64,000 nt of DNA from DATMER01 sp034667225 (GCA_034667225.1 JAXDKG010000017.1:1-64000), one strand, 5' to 3'. Counted from the first letter of the stretch, positions 7,918-15,690 are shown. Translations and numbers: made by a program. The notes: generated by a model from the sequence alone, not told the origin.

Positions 7918-8745
7918 TCAACCGGTTTGTTCGGCAAACCAGCTCGCCACGGTTTCGGCGAAGCGGACGGGCTCCTCGAAGAAGGGCTGATGCCCGCTGC
8001 GCTCGAAGAGCTCGAACGTGGCATTGGGAAGCCTGATGCCCTCCCAGAGGACATAGGGAACGACGTAGTCGTGGCGTCCATGGGCGAGGAAGAGAGGCAC
8101 ACGCAACGAGCCCGGATCGGCGGTGACGTCCCATCCGGCCGCGAGCTTGCCCATGACGTGCATGACGAGCTGCGGCCTGGGGACCATCGCCTCGAAGAGC
8201 GGAGCGGCGTCGAAGCGCGGATCGAAAAAGCGCATCGGCCCCTGCGCCACGAGATGCTGCTTCAGGGGCGCGTCGGCAGTCAGTCCCGCCAGGTTCTCGC
8301 GCAGGATCTGCTTGCGTTCCTCCGAGGCGTGCTGCTCGAAGAAGGCCATGGCCTCGGCCGAAACCCGGGCCATGTCGCCGTAGGGCGGCGCTCCCGCCGT
8401 GATCACGTGCGAGACGCTGCCGGGGCGACGCCTGCCATACTCGATCGCGAGCACGCTGAGGATCGAATGCCCGAGCACGGCGATCCGCTCGACCCCGAGA
8501 GCGCGCCGGACGGCCTCCAGGTCCTCGGCGAGCAGGTCGAAAGTGAGGTCGGCGGGCTCGCCGGTCGACTGTCCGCTTCCTCGCAGGTCGACGTAGACGA
8601 GCCGGAAGAGGTCGCTCAGCTCCGGCGGCGTCTGCAACTCGTAGTGGCGCGTGCCGACGGCGCTCAGAAAGAGGCACGCCGGCCCCACCGTCCCAGTACC
8701 GTGCGTCGAACAGAACAGCTCGGCACCCTGCACGGGAACGATCAA
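7918..8745 (-). CDS. Alpha/beta hydrolase (proline iminopeptidase-like) with altered nucleophile elbow
   Basis: 275 residues from a TTG start; GGAGGA lies four bases upstream. The alpha/beta-hydrolase features are VDLRGSGQS near residue 55, the nucleophile segment VLGHSILS, LFLAHGRHDYVVPY for the acidic residue, and SGHQPFFEEP for the catalytic histidine. The elbow is GHSIL, not GxSxG, so the last glycine is replaced by leucine. The TTG overlaps the stop of the upstream DUF5996 gene (TTGA), implying coupled translation. Substrate unknown; hydrolysis of a small ester or peptide is family inference. Confidence 0.85.
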   Translation of the reverse strand: MIVPVQGAELFCSTHGTGTVGPACLFLSAVGTRHYELQTPPELSDLFRLVYVDLRGSGQSTGEPADLTFDLLAEDLEAVRRALGVERIAVLGHSILSVLAIEYGRRRPGSVSHVITAGAPPYGDMARVSAEAMAFFEQHASEERKQILRENLAGLTADAPLKQHLVAQGPMRFFDPRFDAAPLFEAMVPRPQLVMHVMGKLAAGWDVTADPGSLRVPLFLAHGRHDYVVPYVLWEGIRLPNATFELFERSGHQPFFEEPVRFAETVASWFAEQTG

Positions 8746-9665
8746 GTGTCCTCCGGAACACGCTCAAGCGAGCCGCGGTCCCAATCCGCCAGATTGGCCG
8801 CGGCCTCGTACGTCGACTGCAGAAACTCTAGCAGTGTGCCGTCCGGAGACTCCGATTCACGGACTGCGTCGTACGGCAGAACGAACTCGCCGAAGTCGGT
8901 ATTGTAGAAAGCGGCGCTCGGCTTGATGGATGCGGTGGAGAAACCGGCCGGCGCCGGATAGGCATAGGAATAGAACACAGGATAGGGAAGCGCGCCTCCA
9001 CCCGGCCAGAACCCGCAACTGCTGACTTCGTGGGAGTAGGCCTCCCGGGTCACCCAGTCAGGGAGGTTGGGGATGCCGCCGGGATGCTCCGGAGCTCGTC
9101 GTCCGGAAAACCGGGTGACGGCGAGATCAGCCGCGCCCCAGAAGAGGTGTACCGGGCTGCACTTGCCGATGAACCGGGCGCGAAACTCTTTGAAGACCCG
9201 GTCAGTCTGCACGAGGATCCGCCAGAACCGGTGGGCGTACTCCCGATCGTACGATTGATGGATCTCATCCTGATCAAAGCGGATGGGGTCCTCAATCTCA
9301 TTGGGCAGGCGGTAGATGTTCACGTGCAGCCCGAGCTTTTCCAACTCGTCCATGAGGCGTCTGTAGAACGTCGCCACGGACTGCGGTTCGAGAGCGAAAC
9401 CGCCAATGTCGCCATCGCTCGACTGCACCACGAGCTTATGGGCGATGAGGTCGAAATCGATCTGAAACGTCCGGACGCCATGCGGGATCGGCGACGTCGT
9501 GAGCCCGCGGGCTGTCACATACAGCGCGACGTGCCAGGAATGATTCACCCAGGGACTCTGGGTGAGCCGGACCTTCCCGACGATCTGGGTCCAAAGGTGC
9601 AGGGTAGCGAAGGTATCGGCCCAAGCCTCCAAGGGCAGGCTCGGCCATGTGTCGTAAGGTTCCAT
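8742..9665 (-). CDS. DUF5996 family protein
   Basis: 307 residues, ATG at 9665. The start (WPSLPLEAWADTFATLHLWT), the QIVGKVRL segment, the NHSWHVALYVTARGLTT block and the late CGFWPGG are features I associate with DUF5996. Many conserved Trp, His and Tyr residues suggest a soluble ligand-binding or enzymatic fold, but no role is known to me. It forms a two-gene unit with the hydrolase at 7918-8745 through a TTGA overlap. The start codon lies in a CATAC/GTATG inverted repeat (9663-9680), next to an upstream segment shared with the gene at 11558. Confidence 0.8.
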   Translation of the reverse strand: MEPYDTWPSLPLEAWADTFATLHLWTQIVGKVRLTQSPWVNHSWHVALYVTARGLTTSPIPHGVRTFQIDFDLIAHKLVVQSSDGDIGGFALEPQSVATFYRRLMDELEKLGLHVNIYRLPNEIEDPIRFDQDEIHQSYDREYAHRFWRILVQTDRVFKEFRARFIGKCSPVHLFWGAADLAVTRFSGRRAPEHPGGIPNLPDWVTREAYSHEVSSCGFWPGGGALPYPVFYSYAYPAPAGFSTASIKPSAAFYNTDFGEFVLPYDAVRESESPDGTLLEFLQSTYEAAANLADWDRGSLERVPEDT

Positions 9666-9669
9666 ACAA

Positions 9670-9703
9670 CTTACAGTATGTCCAACGAGGAGGGGGGTGC
9701 AAG
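9670..9703 (-). promoter_or_regulatory. Conserved upstream segment shared with 11564-11596
   Basis: Read on the minus strand this is CTTGCACCCCCCTCCT then CGTTGGACATACTGTAAG. The segment before the gene starting at 11558 reads CTTGCACCCCCTCCT then TATTGGACGTAACGTAGG. Both lie directly upstream of a minus-strand gene, so a shared control element or a small dispersed repeat is plausible. Confidence 0.5.
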
Positions 9704-9713
9704 GGACACCTCC

Positions 9714-10172
9714 TCACTTGGCAGGTGCAGGCTGGAACAGCTCCACCGGGTTGCCGTCGGGATCTTCCAACTGGATCTGGCTCCCTCCGGGCCCCGTCTC
9801 GATCTGGTTCCGGAAGCGGAGGCCCGCCTTCTTCATTGCTTCGACGAGGGATGGCAGGTCGTCGACCTCGAGGGCGATCCGGTTCCACCCGCCCGGTTCC
9901 TGCTGGCGTCCATCCGGCATGGGGCGGGAGCCCGAGCTTTTGGGGCCACTGAGCCAGAGGGTGAGATTCCCGTTCGAGACCTTGGCAAAGGCCGGCCCCG
10001 CTTGCTGCTCGAGCTTGAAGTCCAGATGCTGCGTGTAGAACGCCACGGAACGGTCGACGTCCTTGACCTGGTACCGGACTCCCGCTGGGCGTAGGCCTTT
10101 CTGTTGTCCCATGACGCTCCCCGCCACCAGCAATCCAATCCAGAACAGTGCCGAAACGTGCTGACTCAACAT
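9714..10172 (-). CDS. Secreted VOC-family (glyoxalase-like) protein
   Basis: 152 residues. ATG at 10172 follows GAGGAGGTGAG, a better start than the in-frame codon seven residues earlier. A signal peptide (ALFWIGLLVAGSVMG) precedes one vicinal-oxygen-chelate domain: VRYQVKDVDRSVAFYTQHL at the first beta-alpha unit, NRIALEVDDLPSLVEAM in the middle, and QIQLEDPDGNPVELFQ at the end. The terminal E of the last block is a usual metal ligand. An exported VOC protein is less common than a cytoplasmic one. Substrate unknown. Confidence 0.85.
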   Translation of the reverse strand: MLSQHVSALFWIGLLVAGSVMGQQKGLRPAGVRYQVKDVDRSVAFYTQHLDFKLEQQAGPAFAKVSNGNLTLWLSGPKSSGSRPMPDGRQQEPGGWNRIALEVDDLPSLVEAMKKAGLRFRNQIETGPGGSQIQLEDPDGNPVELFQPAPAK

Positions 10173-10235
10173 GAGCTCACCTCCTCGCGACACATTCTGT
10201 GCCCTTGGAAGGGCCGGGTATTGGAAATAATTGAC

Positions 10236-11060
10236 CTACCCCATTTGGGGGACGTGGTTCGGCAAGACGTCCTCGCTCTGCCGGCGAATGTAGTCGGCGG
10301 GGGTGAGGCCCGAGAATGCCAGGAAGTCGCGGATCAGGTGTGACTGATCGAAGTACCCGCAGTCCACCGCGACCCGCGCCCAGTCCGGGACGGCGGCTTT
10401 CCCTGCCAGCCCGCGTGCCCGCTGAAACCGCCGGACGCGGCAGTAGAGCTTTGGCGTCATTCCAACCTCGGCCGCGAACACCTGAATGAACCGCCGCTGA
10501 CTCAATCCAACGCGCCTGGCGACATCGCGCACCCTCATCTCCGCGCCTGCCGGCTCGAACGCATCGAGCGCCACCGGCACCGCGGCGTGATGCTCCGGTG
10601 GACAGCGGAGGCGCGAAAGGAGCGCGTCCTCCATCAAGGAAAACCGCTTTGCGGGCGTAGGGGCGGCGCAGAGCCGCTCGCGAAGCTCGACAGCCGATGG
10701 GCCCCAAAGGGTTTCGATGTCGATGTGCGTGTCCGCCAATTCGCCAGCCGGTGCGCCGAGGAACGGGAACGCGCCGCCCGGTTTGAAGTGCACGCCCAGG
10801 ATCGACGCGTGCTGGAGCGGGTCGATCACGAAGAACCGGCTGTAGGCCCCGGAGAGGATCGCTCCGGACATCCGCGTGCAGCGGTCGGGGTGAGAGGGGT
10901 CGTAGATCCGGATCTCGTCCTCGCGGAGATTCACCACCAGCTCGATCGTCCCGCTCGGCAGGATGCGCTCCCTCTGGTGCGGCGGCGCGTCCGAGCAGAG
11001 CCAGAAGCGGTCGACGAAGTCGCCGAGCGGCGGGGCGGGAGTGTAGGAACGGTAGAACAT
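10236..11060 (-). CDS. AraC-family transcriptional regulator
   Basis: 274 residues, ATG at 11060. The N-terminal 150 residues (SYTPAPPLGDFVDRFWLCSD, ILPSGTIELVVNL, GVHFKPGGAFPFLGAP) form the sensing domain that NCBI models as DUF6597. The C-terminal 100 residues carry the double helix-turn-helix: VRDVARRVGLSQRRFIQVFA and ARVAVDCGYFDQSHLIRDFL, ending FSGLTPADYIRR. It lies 63 bp upstream of the VOC gene on the same strand, and VOC/AraC pairs of this type are frequent, so regulation of the VOC gene is a reasonable guess. Effector unknown. Confidence 0.9.
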   Translation of the reverse strand: MFYRSYTPAPPLGDFVDRFWLCSDAPPHQRERILPSGTIELVVNLREDEIRIYDPSHPDRCTRMSGAILSGAYSRFFVIDPLQHASILGVHFKPGGAFPFLGAPAGELADTHIDIETLWGPSAVELRERLCAAPTPAKRFSLMEDALLSRLRCPPEHHAAVPVALDAFEPAGAEMRVRDVARRVGLSQRRFIQVFAAEVGMTPKLYCRVRRFQRARGLAGKAAVPDWARVAVDCGYFDQSHLIRDFLAFSGLTPADYIRRQSEDVLPNHVPQMG

Positions 11061-11084
11061 GGTCAGGCTCGATCCGCAGAAACG

Positions 11085-11558
11085 TCAGCGGGTCCTCGCT
11101 GCCAGGCTGGCCAGCGCAAGCACATGATAGCTGCCTGTGAGGATGATGAAAACCGCCAGGGCGACAGCTCTCCGCCTTGGGCTTGCCTCACCGGTCAGCA
11201 AGAGCACCAGCGCGCCGGCTACTCCCCAGGCTCCCAGGCTGCCGAGGAGCGCATCCACAGGAGGTTGTGCCCAGAGCTGAAGGAAGGTTTGAATGGCGGT
11301 TCCTGCTACTGCGATCACCACAACGGCATCTGCCCAGTTGGATTTCAATTGGTAGAGGGCTCGGGCAAGCAGCAGGGCCAACCCAACCGGGACCAGGGGA
11401 AAGCCCGGTCCGGGCGTCAAGACAGCCAACAAGGCCAGGAGGAGAGCATTGATGACGAGAAGGATCGAGGCCAGACGGTAGCTCTTGACTGCATCTGGCG
11501 ATATTTGCCGTTCGCGCTCGGCGACCTTCTCCTCTTCAGTCTTGAACGCCTCGAACAC
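11085..11558 (-). CDS. Hypothetical membrane protein
   Basis: 157 residues from a GTG start with AGGAAG just upstream. A charged N-terminus (FEAFKTEEEKVAERERQISP) is followed by about four hydrophobic helices: SILLVINALLLALLAVLTPG, VPVGLALLLARAL, AVVVIAVAGTAIQTFL, and the C-terminal pair WGVAGALVLLLTG / AVALAVFIILTG. No known family is recognised. It stands alone, with the shared upstream segment at 11564-11596. Confidence 0.65.
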   Translation of the reverse strand: MFEAFKTEEEKVAERERQISPDAVKSYRLASILLVINALLLALLAVLTPGPGFPLVPVGLALLLARALYQLKSNWADAVVVIAVAGTAIQTFLQLWAQPPVDALLGSLGAWGVAGALVLLLTGEASPRRRAVALAVFIILTGSYHVLALASLAARTR

Positions 11559-11563
11559 GGCTT

Positions 11564-11596
11564 CCTACGTTACGTCCAATAAGGAGGGGGTGCAAG
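11564..11596 (-). promoter_or_regulatory. Conserved upstream segment shared with 9670-9703
   Basis: See the matching segment before the gene starting at 9665. Here the minus-strand reading is CTTGCACCCCCTCCT then TATTGGACGTAACGTAGG, ending six bases before the GTG start at 11558. Two copies within 2 kb, each at a gene start, make chance less likely. Confidence 0.5.
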
Positions 11597-11607
11597 CACC
11601 TGGCAGA

Positions 11608-11659
11608 GGCCGGACCGGGTGCACCGGTCCGGCCATCCCCTGAGCCAATCTGGCTCAGG
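11608..11659 (-). terminator. Two hairpins in series after the Cys-rich secreted protein gene
   Basis: The first hairpin on the transcript (11639-11659) has 9-bp arms CCTGAGCCA / TGGCTCAGG around ATC and overlaps the stop codon at 11655. The second (11608-11634) has perfect 11-bp arms GGCCGGACCGG / CCGGTCCGGCC around GTGCA. There is no clear U-run, so this may be a stabilising or Rho-assisted end. Confidence 0.5.
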
Positions 11660-12587
11660 CGATGACGGTCATGAATGCCAACACCACGCCGGCCTTGCAG
11701 ATGGCACGTCCTGCTCGCGTCCGGAGCTTGTCGCAACCTTTGAATCCAGCGTCGAGCTGGGTGGCGAGGAACGAGGTGACGCCGATAGCTGCGCCGATAC
11801 AGGGAAGGCACGCTGGAGGGCTCGAGCCGCAGGTGCCTACGCAGGTCACCGCCAAGGCAGCATCCGCCTCGGGGACGAGCATGTCGCCCAGCTCGTCGAA
11901 CAGCGAACCGGCGTGTTCCTGCGACCGAGGGCGGGCGAATGATTTACAGGCGCGGCACTGACCCGGCATGGTCATGGTGGCCGTCATGGCAGGAGGGGGG
12001 AAGGGCGCCATCTGTGCGGCGTTTCCGGGGAAGAGCGTCTTGTCGAGGGCTTGATACTTGCGGATCGCCTCGGACGTCAGCCACTGCCGAAACTCCTGCA
12101 CCTCCTCGGCGGGCACCTTCTTGAGAAGCTCCGGCGCGATCAGGATGCTCCCGTCGCGTAGCCCGAGATTGATCTGCGTGAGGCGGTTGATGATCTTTTC
12201 CGTCCTGCCGCGCATGACCCCCACCTGTCGCTCCCAGGCCTCGAGCTTTTCCCCCGGGCCGGGACGTGCCGCCTTCTGCCCTGCCTTGGCCGCTTCTTCC
12301 GCCCGTCGTGCGTCTTCGGAAATGGCCTTCATCGTGCTGTCATAGTCCTGCCGCAGCTCCTGGTAGAGGGTGCCGATAGCGGCCTCGGCATCGAACTGCT
12401 CAGTGATCCTCCGGCTCCGCTCAATCTGGCTGAGGCCATTCTCAACAGCCGCCAAGGCGGCTTCGGACTTGGCGAAGGAGGGGCTCGCGGGGCGCGGCGC
12501 CTGACTCTGGGCCGTTACCGCTCCGGCTCCAACCAGCAGGCAGGCAGTAAGTGTGAGACAGAAAGACATGGGTTGTACGACTCGCAT
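11655..12587 (-). CDS. Secreted protein with C-terminal eight-cysteine module, bacteriocin-precursor-like
   Basis: 310 residues; ATG at 12587 follows AAAGGAGATCTGC. A signal peptide (FCLTLTACLLVGAGAVTAQS) is followed by a charged, probably helical region (residues about 30-200; EDARRAEEAAKAGQKAARPG). The last 100 residues hold eight cysteines in pairs: C211/C214 (CRAC), C249/C253 (CVGTC), C260/C263 (CLPC), C285 and C297, with GAAIG and GCDKLRTRAGRAICKAG between and after. The spacing recalls halocin C8-like domains, where a Cys-rich peptide is released from the C-terminus of an exported precursor. That resemblance is from memory and modest. No export or immunity genes are recognised next to it. 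Confidence 0.6.
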   Translation of the reverse strand: MRVVQPMSFCLTLTACLLVGAGAVTAQSQAPRPASPSFAKSEAALAAVENGLSQIERSRRITEQFDAEAAIGTLYQELRQDYDSTMKAISEDARRAEEAAKAGQKAARPGPGEKLEAWERQVGVMRGRTEKIINRLTQINLGLRDGSILIAPELLKKVPAEEVQEFRQWLTSEAIRKYQALDKTLFPGNAAQMAPFPPPAMTATMTMPGQCRACKSFARPRSQEHAGSLFDELGDMLVPEADAALAVTCVGTCGSSPPACLPCIGAAIGVTSFLATQLDAGFKGCDKLRTRAGRAICKAGVVLAFMTVIA

Positions 12588-12672
12588 GCAGATCTCCTTT
12601 CCTGAACAGGTGGGATTGCGCGCGGGGAACGATGTCGGGCTGATTGTACAACAGCGCGCCTTCAAGCGCTGG

Positions 12673-12693
12673 AAAACTTCACGTGAGAAGTTT
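12673..12693 (-). terminator. Probable intrinsic terminator
   Basis: Hairpin with 7-bp arms AAACTTC / GAAGTTT and a 6-base loop. On the minus strand the 3' arm ends GAAGTTTT, giving a short U-run. It lies about 30 bases after the stop of the NTF2-like gene at 12723. Confidence 0.5.
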
Positions 12694-12722
12694 CGTGAGC
12701 AGGTCAGTCCATTGGGCTGAAG

Positions 12723-13100
12723 CTACCCATCGGCAAGCGTCCCTTGGTGAAAGGCCAGCAACCACCGGCCTGCCCGATGCACCCAGACGGAGCTTCGCAG
12801 CGTCACCTTGGCCTGGTCCTCGGATGTGGACCACACGGACAACCTGTACGTGGTCAAAGCAACGCCGGGAGAAAGAGCGCGGACTACGAAATCGTCGATG
12901 CGCGACTCAAAGCCGGGCTGGCCGTACAGGGAGGCAATGACTGCGGCTCGGTCGAAGATTCGTCCAGAGCTGCCGATCTCGATGAAGTCGTCTGCAAGGA
13001 GCGCCAGCATTGATTCCGGAGATGAGCGAACGTCGGAGCGGAGATGGCTCTCCTCGAGCTCGCGCAACTGGCTTTCCATGCTTGTGTCAGATTGCGCCAT
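12723..13100 (-). CDS. NTF2-like / DUF4440 protein
   Basis: 125 residues from ATG at 13100. The sequence shows the DUF4440 pattern: an N-terminal helix (ESQLRELEESHLRSDVRSSP), LLADDFIEIGSSGRIFDRAA, a strand region (VALTTYRLSVWSTSEDQAKV) and the terminal SSVWVHRAGRWLLAFHQGT. Such proteins form small cone-shaped dimers with a ligand pocket; the role here is unknown. The ATG follows the stop of a decayed methyltransferase by seven bases. Frame continuity upstream is an accident of that frameshift, so I start the gene here although no strong Shine-Dalgarno is visible. Confidence 0.8.
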   Translation of the reverse strand: MAQSDTSMESQLRELEESHLRSDVRSSPESMLALLADDFIEIGSSGRIFDRAAVIASLYGQPGFESRIDDFVVRALSPGVALTTYRLSVWSTSEDQAKVTLRSSVWVHRAGRWLLAFHQGTLADG

Positions 13101-13107
13101 TAGGCTG

Positions 13108-13290
13108 TCAGCTTTCAACGGTGACAATGCGTGCCTGGATCTTGGCGTCGAGACAGCGCCCGGCCCGAACCGCTTGGCGATTGCCTCCGCCGCGATGTCG
13201 GTTGCTTCGCCAAGCCACGAGGCGTCGCGGACCTCGACCTCATTTCTTAGAGGTGTGCCCTGACAGTACGCGACCACCGGGATCCGGGCG
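13108..13290 (-). pseudogene. C-terminal remnant of a class I SAM-dependent methyltransferase
   Basis: In one frame the remnant reads IPVVAYCQGTPLRNEVE then ASWLGEATDIAAEAIAKRFG, close to the end of a known group of methyltransferases (…CQGTPLRNEIEARDP…). After GCTGTC the frame breaks; shifting frame gives DAKIQARIVTVES and then TGA at 13108-13110, which matches the usual family ending. The N-terminal SAM-binding part is absent: the bases up to the lower-GC gene at 13391 do not continue the family sequence. The remnant is therefore both truncated and frameshifted. Confidence 0.75.
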
Positions 13291-13390
13291 GATGTCGCTC
13301 GGCTGCGCGCCGCGACTGTGTCAATTCGGGCGAGGCAATGAATCCACCGTTTGCAAGATCCTATAGGCCTCACTCGTGAGGCGAAGCAGG

Positions 13391-14593
13391 TTAGGGGCCA
13401 CCCCTACTTGTATTTCCATGGGCACCGGCTGCCTCGTTTATGAAATCAACGAACGTTAGGTACGTCTTCAGGTCGATCTCTCCAGCATCTAGGCGTAAGC
13501 ACGCTTCTCCTGTAGTGCGGAAGGACATTTTTGGTGTTCCCGTTTTGTCCTTGTACAAGATGTCTAAAAAGTTGCAGTGCGTTAAGGACCAGAGCGGGAG
13601 AAGAAGTTGGCTGGCGTGAACGAGGCGCTCTTTTGTCGTATCGACAACATCTGTGAGCACTGCTGATGCGGTTTCCTCGGTTATATCGAGTTCCTCAACC
13701 CTGAAGCCCTGAGTAGCGACTGCCGCCACAAACGAAAAAGCGACCGCATCCTTGCGCATCTCGAACGGAGGTAGATGCGGCCTAATTTTCTCCAAGTTGT
13801 CGATGAAGAACAAAGTGCGAGCTAGCTGTACCGCGCGATAGGCAGAAACTATACGATGGAGCACCTGCCACAGCTCTTCTCGCGTCAGCTTTATCTCGCA
13901 CTGGTTGTGAGGCTCTCCATAGTAGCCATGGACTTTGTCGCCTTGCACTAGGGTTCCGTGGTGTTGAGCCATGTTTCGCCATTGATTAAGACGAATGCCC
14001 CAAGGCGAAGGCGCAAATAGTTCTTGATAGCCAGCCGTGTCGTAAAGTTCTCCAACAATTTTTCCAAGGGATAATGGCTGAACTTCGGAGAACCGAGCTC
14101 CTTTGTTACGAGTAATCCTGACTTGAATAAGAAGCTCTCGCAAGAGAGGCTGTAGTTGTGCCTCGATCATTGATCCGAGATTCCGGAATACCTCGTACTT
14201 CAGTTCTGACAGGTCTAGTCCGAACTTAGGCTGCTCCAAGTAGAGAGCGCTCCAGTAGTCTGCCAGACTCGCAGCCACTGACGGCTCCGACTCAGCGCAT
14301 GCGCGATACGTTGCCTCAGAATCTCTCGACTCAGCTTGGCGATACACATTTAGAACGTGGAGAAAAGCGGAGTCGGCCCAAGGATCGGCCTTCACCCTAG
14401 AAACGTTTACCGCTTGTGCCGCTAGTACATCAATTGCAAGCTCTTCGAGGATGCTGCGGTCCAGGAAGTAGGGTGAGAGCTTTTCTATGACAAAGGCTTT
14501 TATTTCAGCTGGAGAAATTCCCGCCTCAGCCATCGCGAGGAGGGGATTCAGGGCTGAACCATGAACGAGAATTTTCTCTCTAAAGTTTCTCAT
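13391..14593 (-). CDS. HEPN-like protein, lower-GC gene, possible defence function
   Basis: 400 residues from ATG at 14593; no clear Shine-Dalgarno. I recognise no full-length family. Residues 206-211 (RNMAQH) fit the R-x4-6-H signature of HEPN ribonucleases, with the usual polar residue after Arg, and helices predicted from sequence flank it (ELWQVLHRIVSAYRAVQLAR). Base composition is visibly closer to half G+C than its neighbours and codon use is more A/T-rich, suggesting transfer. It lies beside a truncated methyltransferase and a repeat-rich gap of 1.2 kb, consistent with an insertion. HEPN proteins often act as RNA-cutting effectors in toxin-antitoxin or antiphage systems; that is inference here, and no partner is recognised nearby. 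Confidence 0.6.
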   Translation of the reverse strand: MRNFREKILVHGSALNPLLAMAEAGISPAEIKAFVIEKLSPYFLDRSILEELAIDVLAAQAVNVSRVKADPWADSAFLHVLNVYRQAESRDSEATYRACAESEPSVAASLADYWSALYLEQPKFGLDLSELKYEVFRNLGSMIEAQLQPLLRELLIQVRITRNKGARFSEVQPLSLGKIVGELYDTAGYQELFAPSPWGIRLNQWRNMAQHHGTLVQGDKVHGYYGEPHNQCEIKLTREELWQVLHRIVSAYRAVQLARTLFFIDNLEKIRPHLPPFEMRKDAVAFSFVAAVATQGFRVEELDITEETASAVLTDVVDTTKERLVHASQLLLPLWSLTHCNFLDILYKDKTGTPKMSFRTTGEACLRLDAGEIDLKTYLTFVDFINEAAGAHGNTSRGGP

Positions 14594-15339
14594 GGCCAAG
14601 ATATGACTATCGCTCGAATGGCTACAACGTGCAGAATCTCACCCGCGGATGGGCGTGAGCCCAATTGTCAGGTGTGAAGCACTGGAGTTAGAATATGGAC
14701 TCCTTGCTTACAAGAAGCTAGAATTCAACAACTTAGCCAGTTTAAACCCACGGCAAAGGCGAGTCAATTCAATCAGAGCAAACTCGCTCCACAGGCCGAG
14801 GCAGACGAGGCTCCAGGCTCCACCTCTCTATGGAGGGGTATTCAAGGGGCGAGCATACTTCTCCCAGCCCTCCCCGGAGCCCCCTGCCCCCTCCCGCTCG
14901 AGAGGGCACACGGATTCCCCAGAAGGCCAGGACCCCCATAAGGGCGGGACGGCGGCGTCCTTGGACACGGAGGCCGCCGTCCCTTCTCAATTTTCAAAGA
15001 ACCGGGCTCGACGAAGCTCTCGTCGGAAACCCCTCCCCAGCCCCCTCCCCCGCGCTGCCGCGCGGGAGAGGGAGCCTCGCCTTTCCTTGAAGGGAGGAGA
15101 GAAGCTCGCTGACCTGAGGGCATGGCGCCGGGAGTACGTCCTGGCTGCGGCGGAGGGGGAGAGTGCCAGAAGATCCCGTCTGTGTCAATAGTGGAGTCGA
15201 AGTTGACTTTTGGCGGAGAGAAGTGCACTCTATATCTAATTGCCGTGGTACCCGGGGGTGGCGACGCCGCAGGTGCTTCGGCAGCGGGTCTACCCGGCAA
15301 AAGTTGGCTCAGCTATGTTGAAGGCGGGGCATCGTAAGG
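14594..15339. other. Gene-free stretch with GC-run hairpins
   Basis: No convincing gene. The first part (to about 14800) is as A/T-rich as the adjacent HEPN-like gene. From about 14860 onward it holds C- and G-run repeats; the clearest hairpin is at 15028-15075 (CCCTCCCCCGCG / CGCGGGAGAGGG). Short open frames here change phase across the repeats and lack ribosome binding sites. Confidence 0.6.
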
Positions 15340-15690
15340 TGACGGCTTCCCGTCGTAAGTGACGACGGCGCGCCGTCAACTCATCTGAGGCGTTTTTCCT
15401 GGAGACGGCTCAACTCTGGCGATGACGGGCCGCCGCCGCTGGAGATGAGCCACTTCTCCCGAAGTTGAGGCAACTTGAGTTGACGGCGAGCCGTCGTCAC
15501 CGGAGATGAGCCAACTTCTCCTTAGCTGAGGCGACTTGAGATACTGCGAGCCGTCGTCGGCGGAGATGAGGCAACTTCAAGTTGGCTGAGGCAACTTAAG
15601 GTGGCGGCGATGCGTCGTTAACTTGTTTTGGCCCAACGGAAGTTGACGGCGAGCCGTCGTCAACTGATGGCGGGCCACCCGCCGGCGGCA
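15340..15690. repeat. About 60-bp degenerate repeat array with GACGGC/GCCGTC inverted repeats
   Basis: Three consecutive units can be aligned: 15427-15487, 15488-15547 and 15548-15608, lengths 61, 60 and 61. A shortened unit follows at 15609-15650 and the start of another at 15651. Each begins near GAGCCGTCGTC, contains GGAGATGAG(C/G)CAACTT and GCTGAGGCAACTT, and ends in a GACGGC-like block. The junction GTTGACGGCGAGCCGTCGTC plus AAC is an imperfect palindrome. A more decayed relative lies at 15340-15426. Confidence 0.8.

Noticed and set aside
13101..13373. Longer N-terminus for the NTF2-like protein
   Set aside because: The added residues are the frameshifted end of a methyltransferase, not part of an NTF2-like fold.
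14649..15191. 180-residue plus-strand frame in the intergenic stretch
   Set aside because: It crosses the G/C-run hairpin repeats, has no ribosome binding site, and resembles no protein family.
15427..15690. CRISPR array
   Set aside because: The whole 60-bp unit is repeated with drift; there is no constant repeat alternating with unique spacers.
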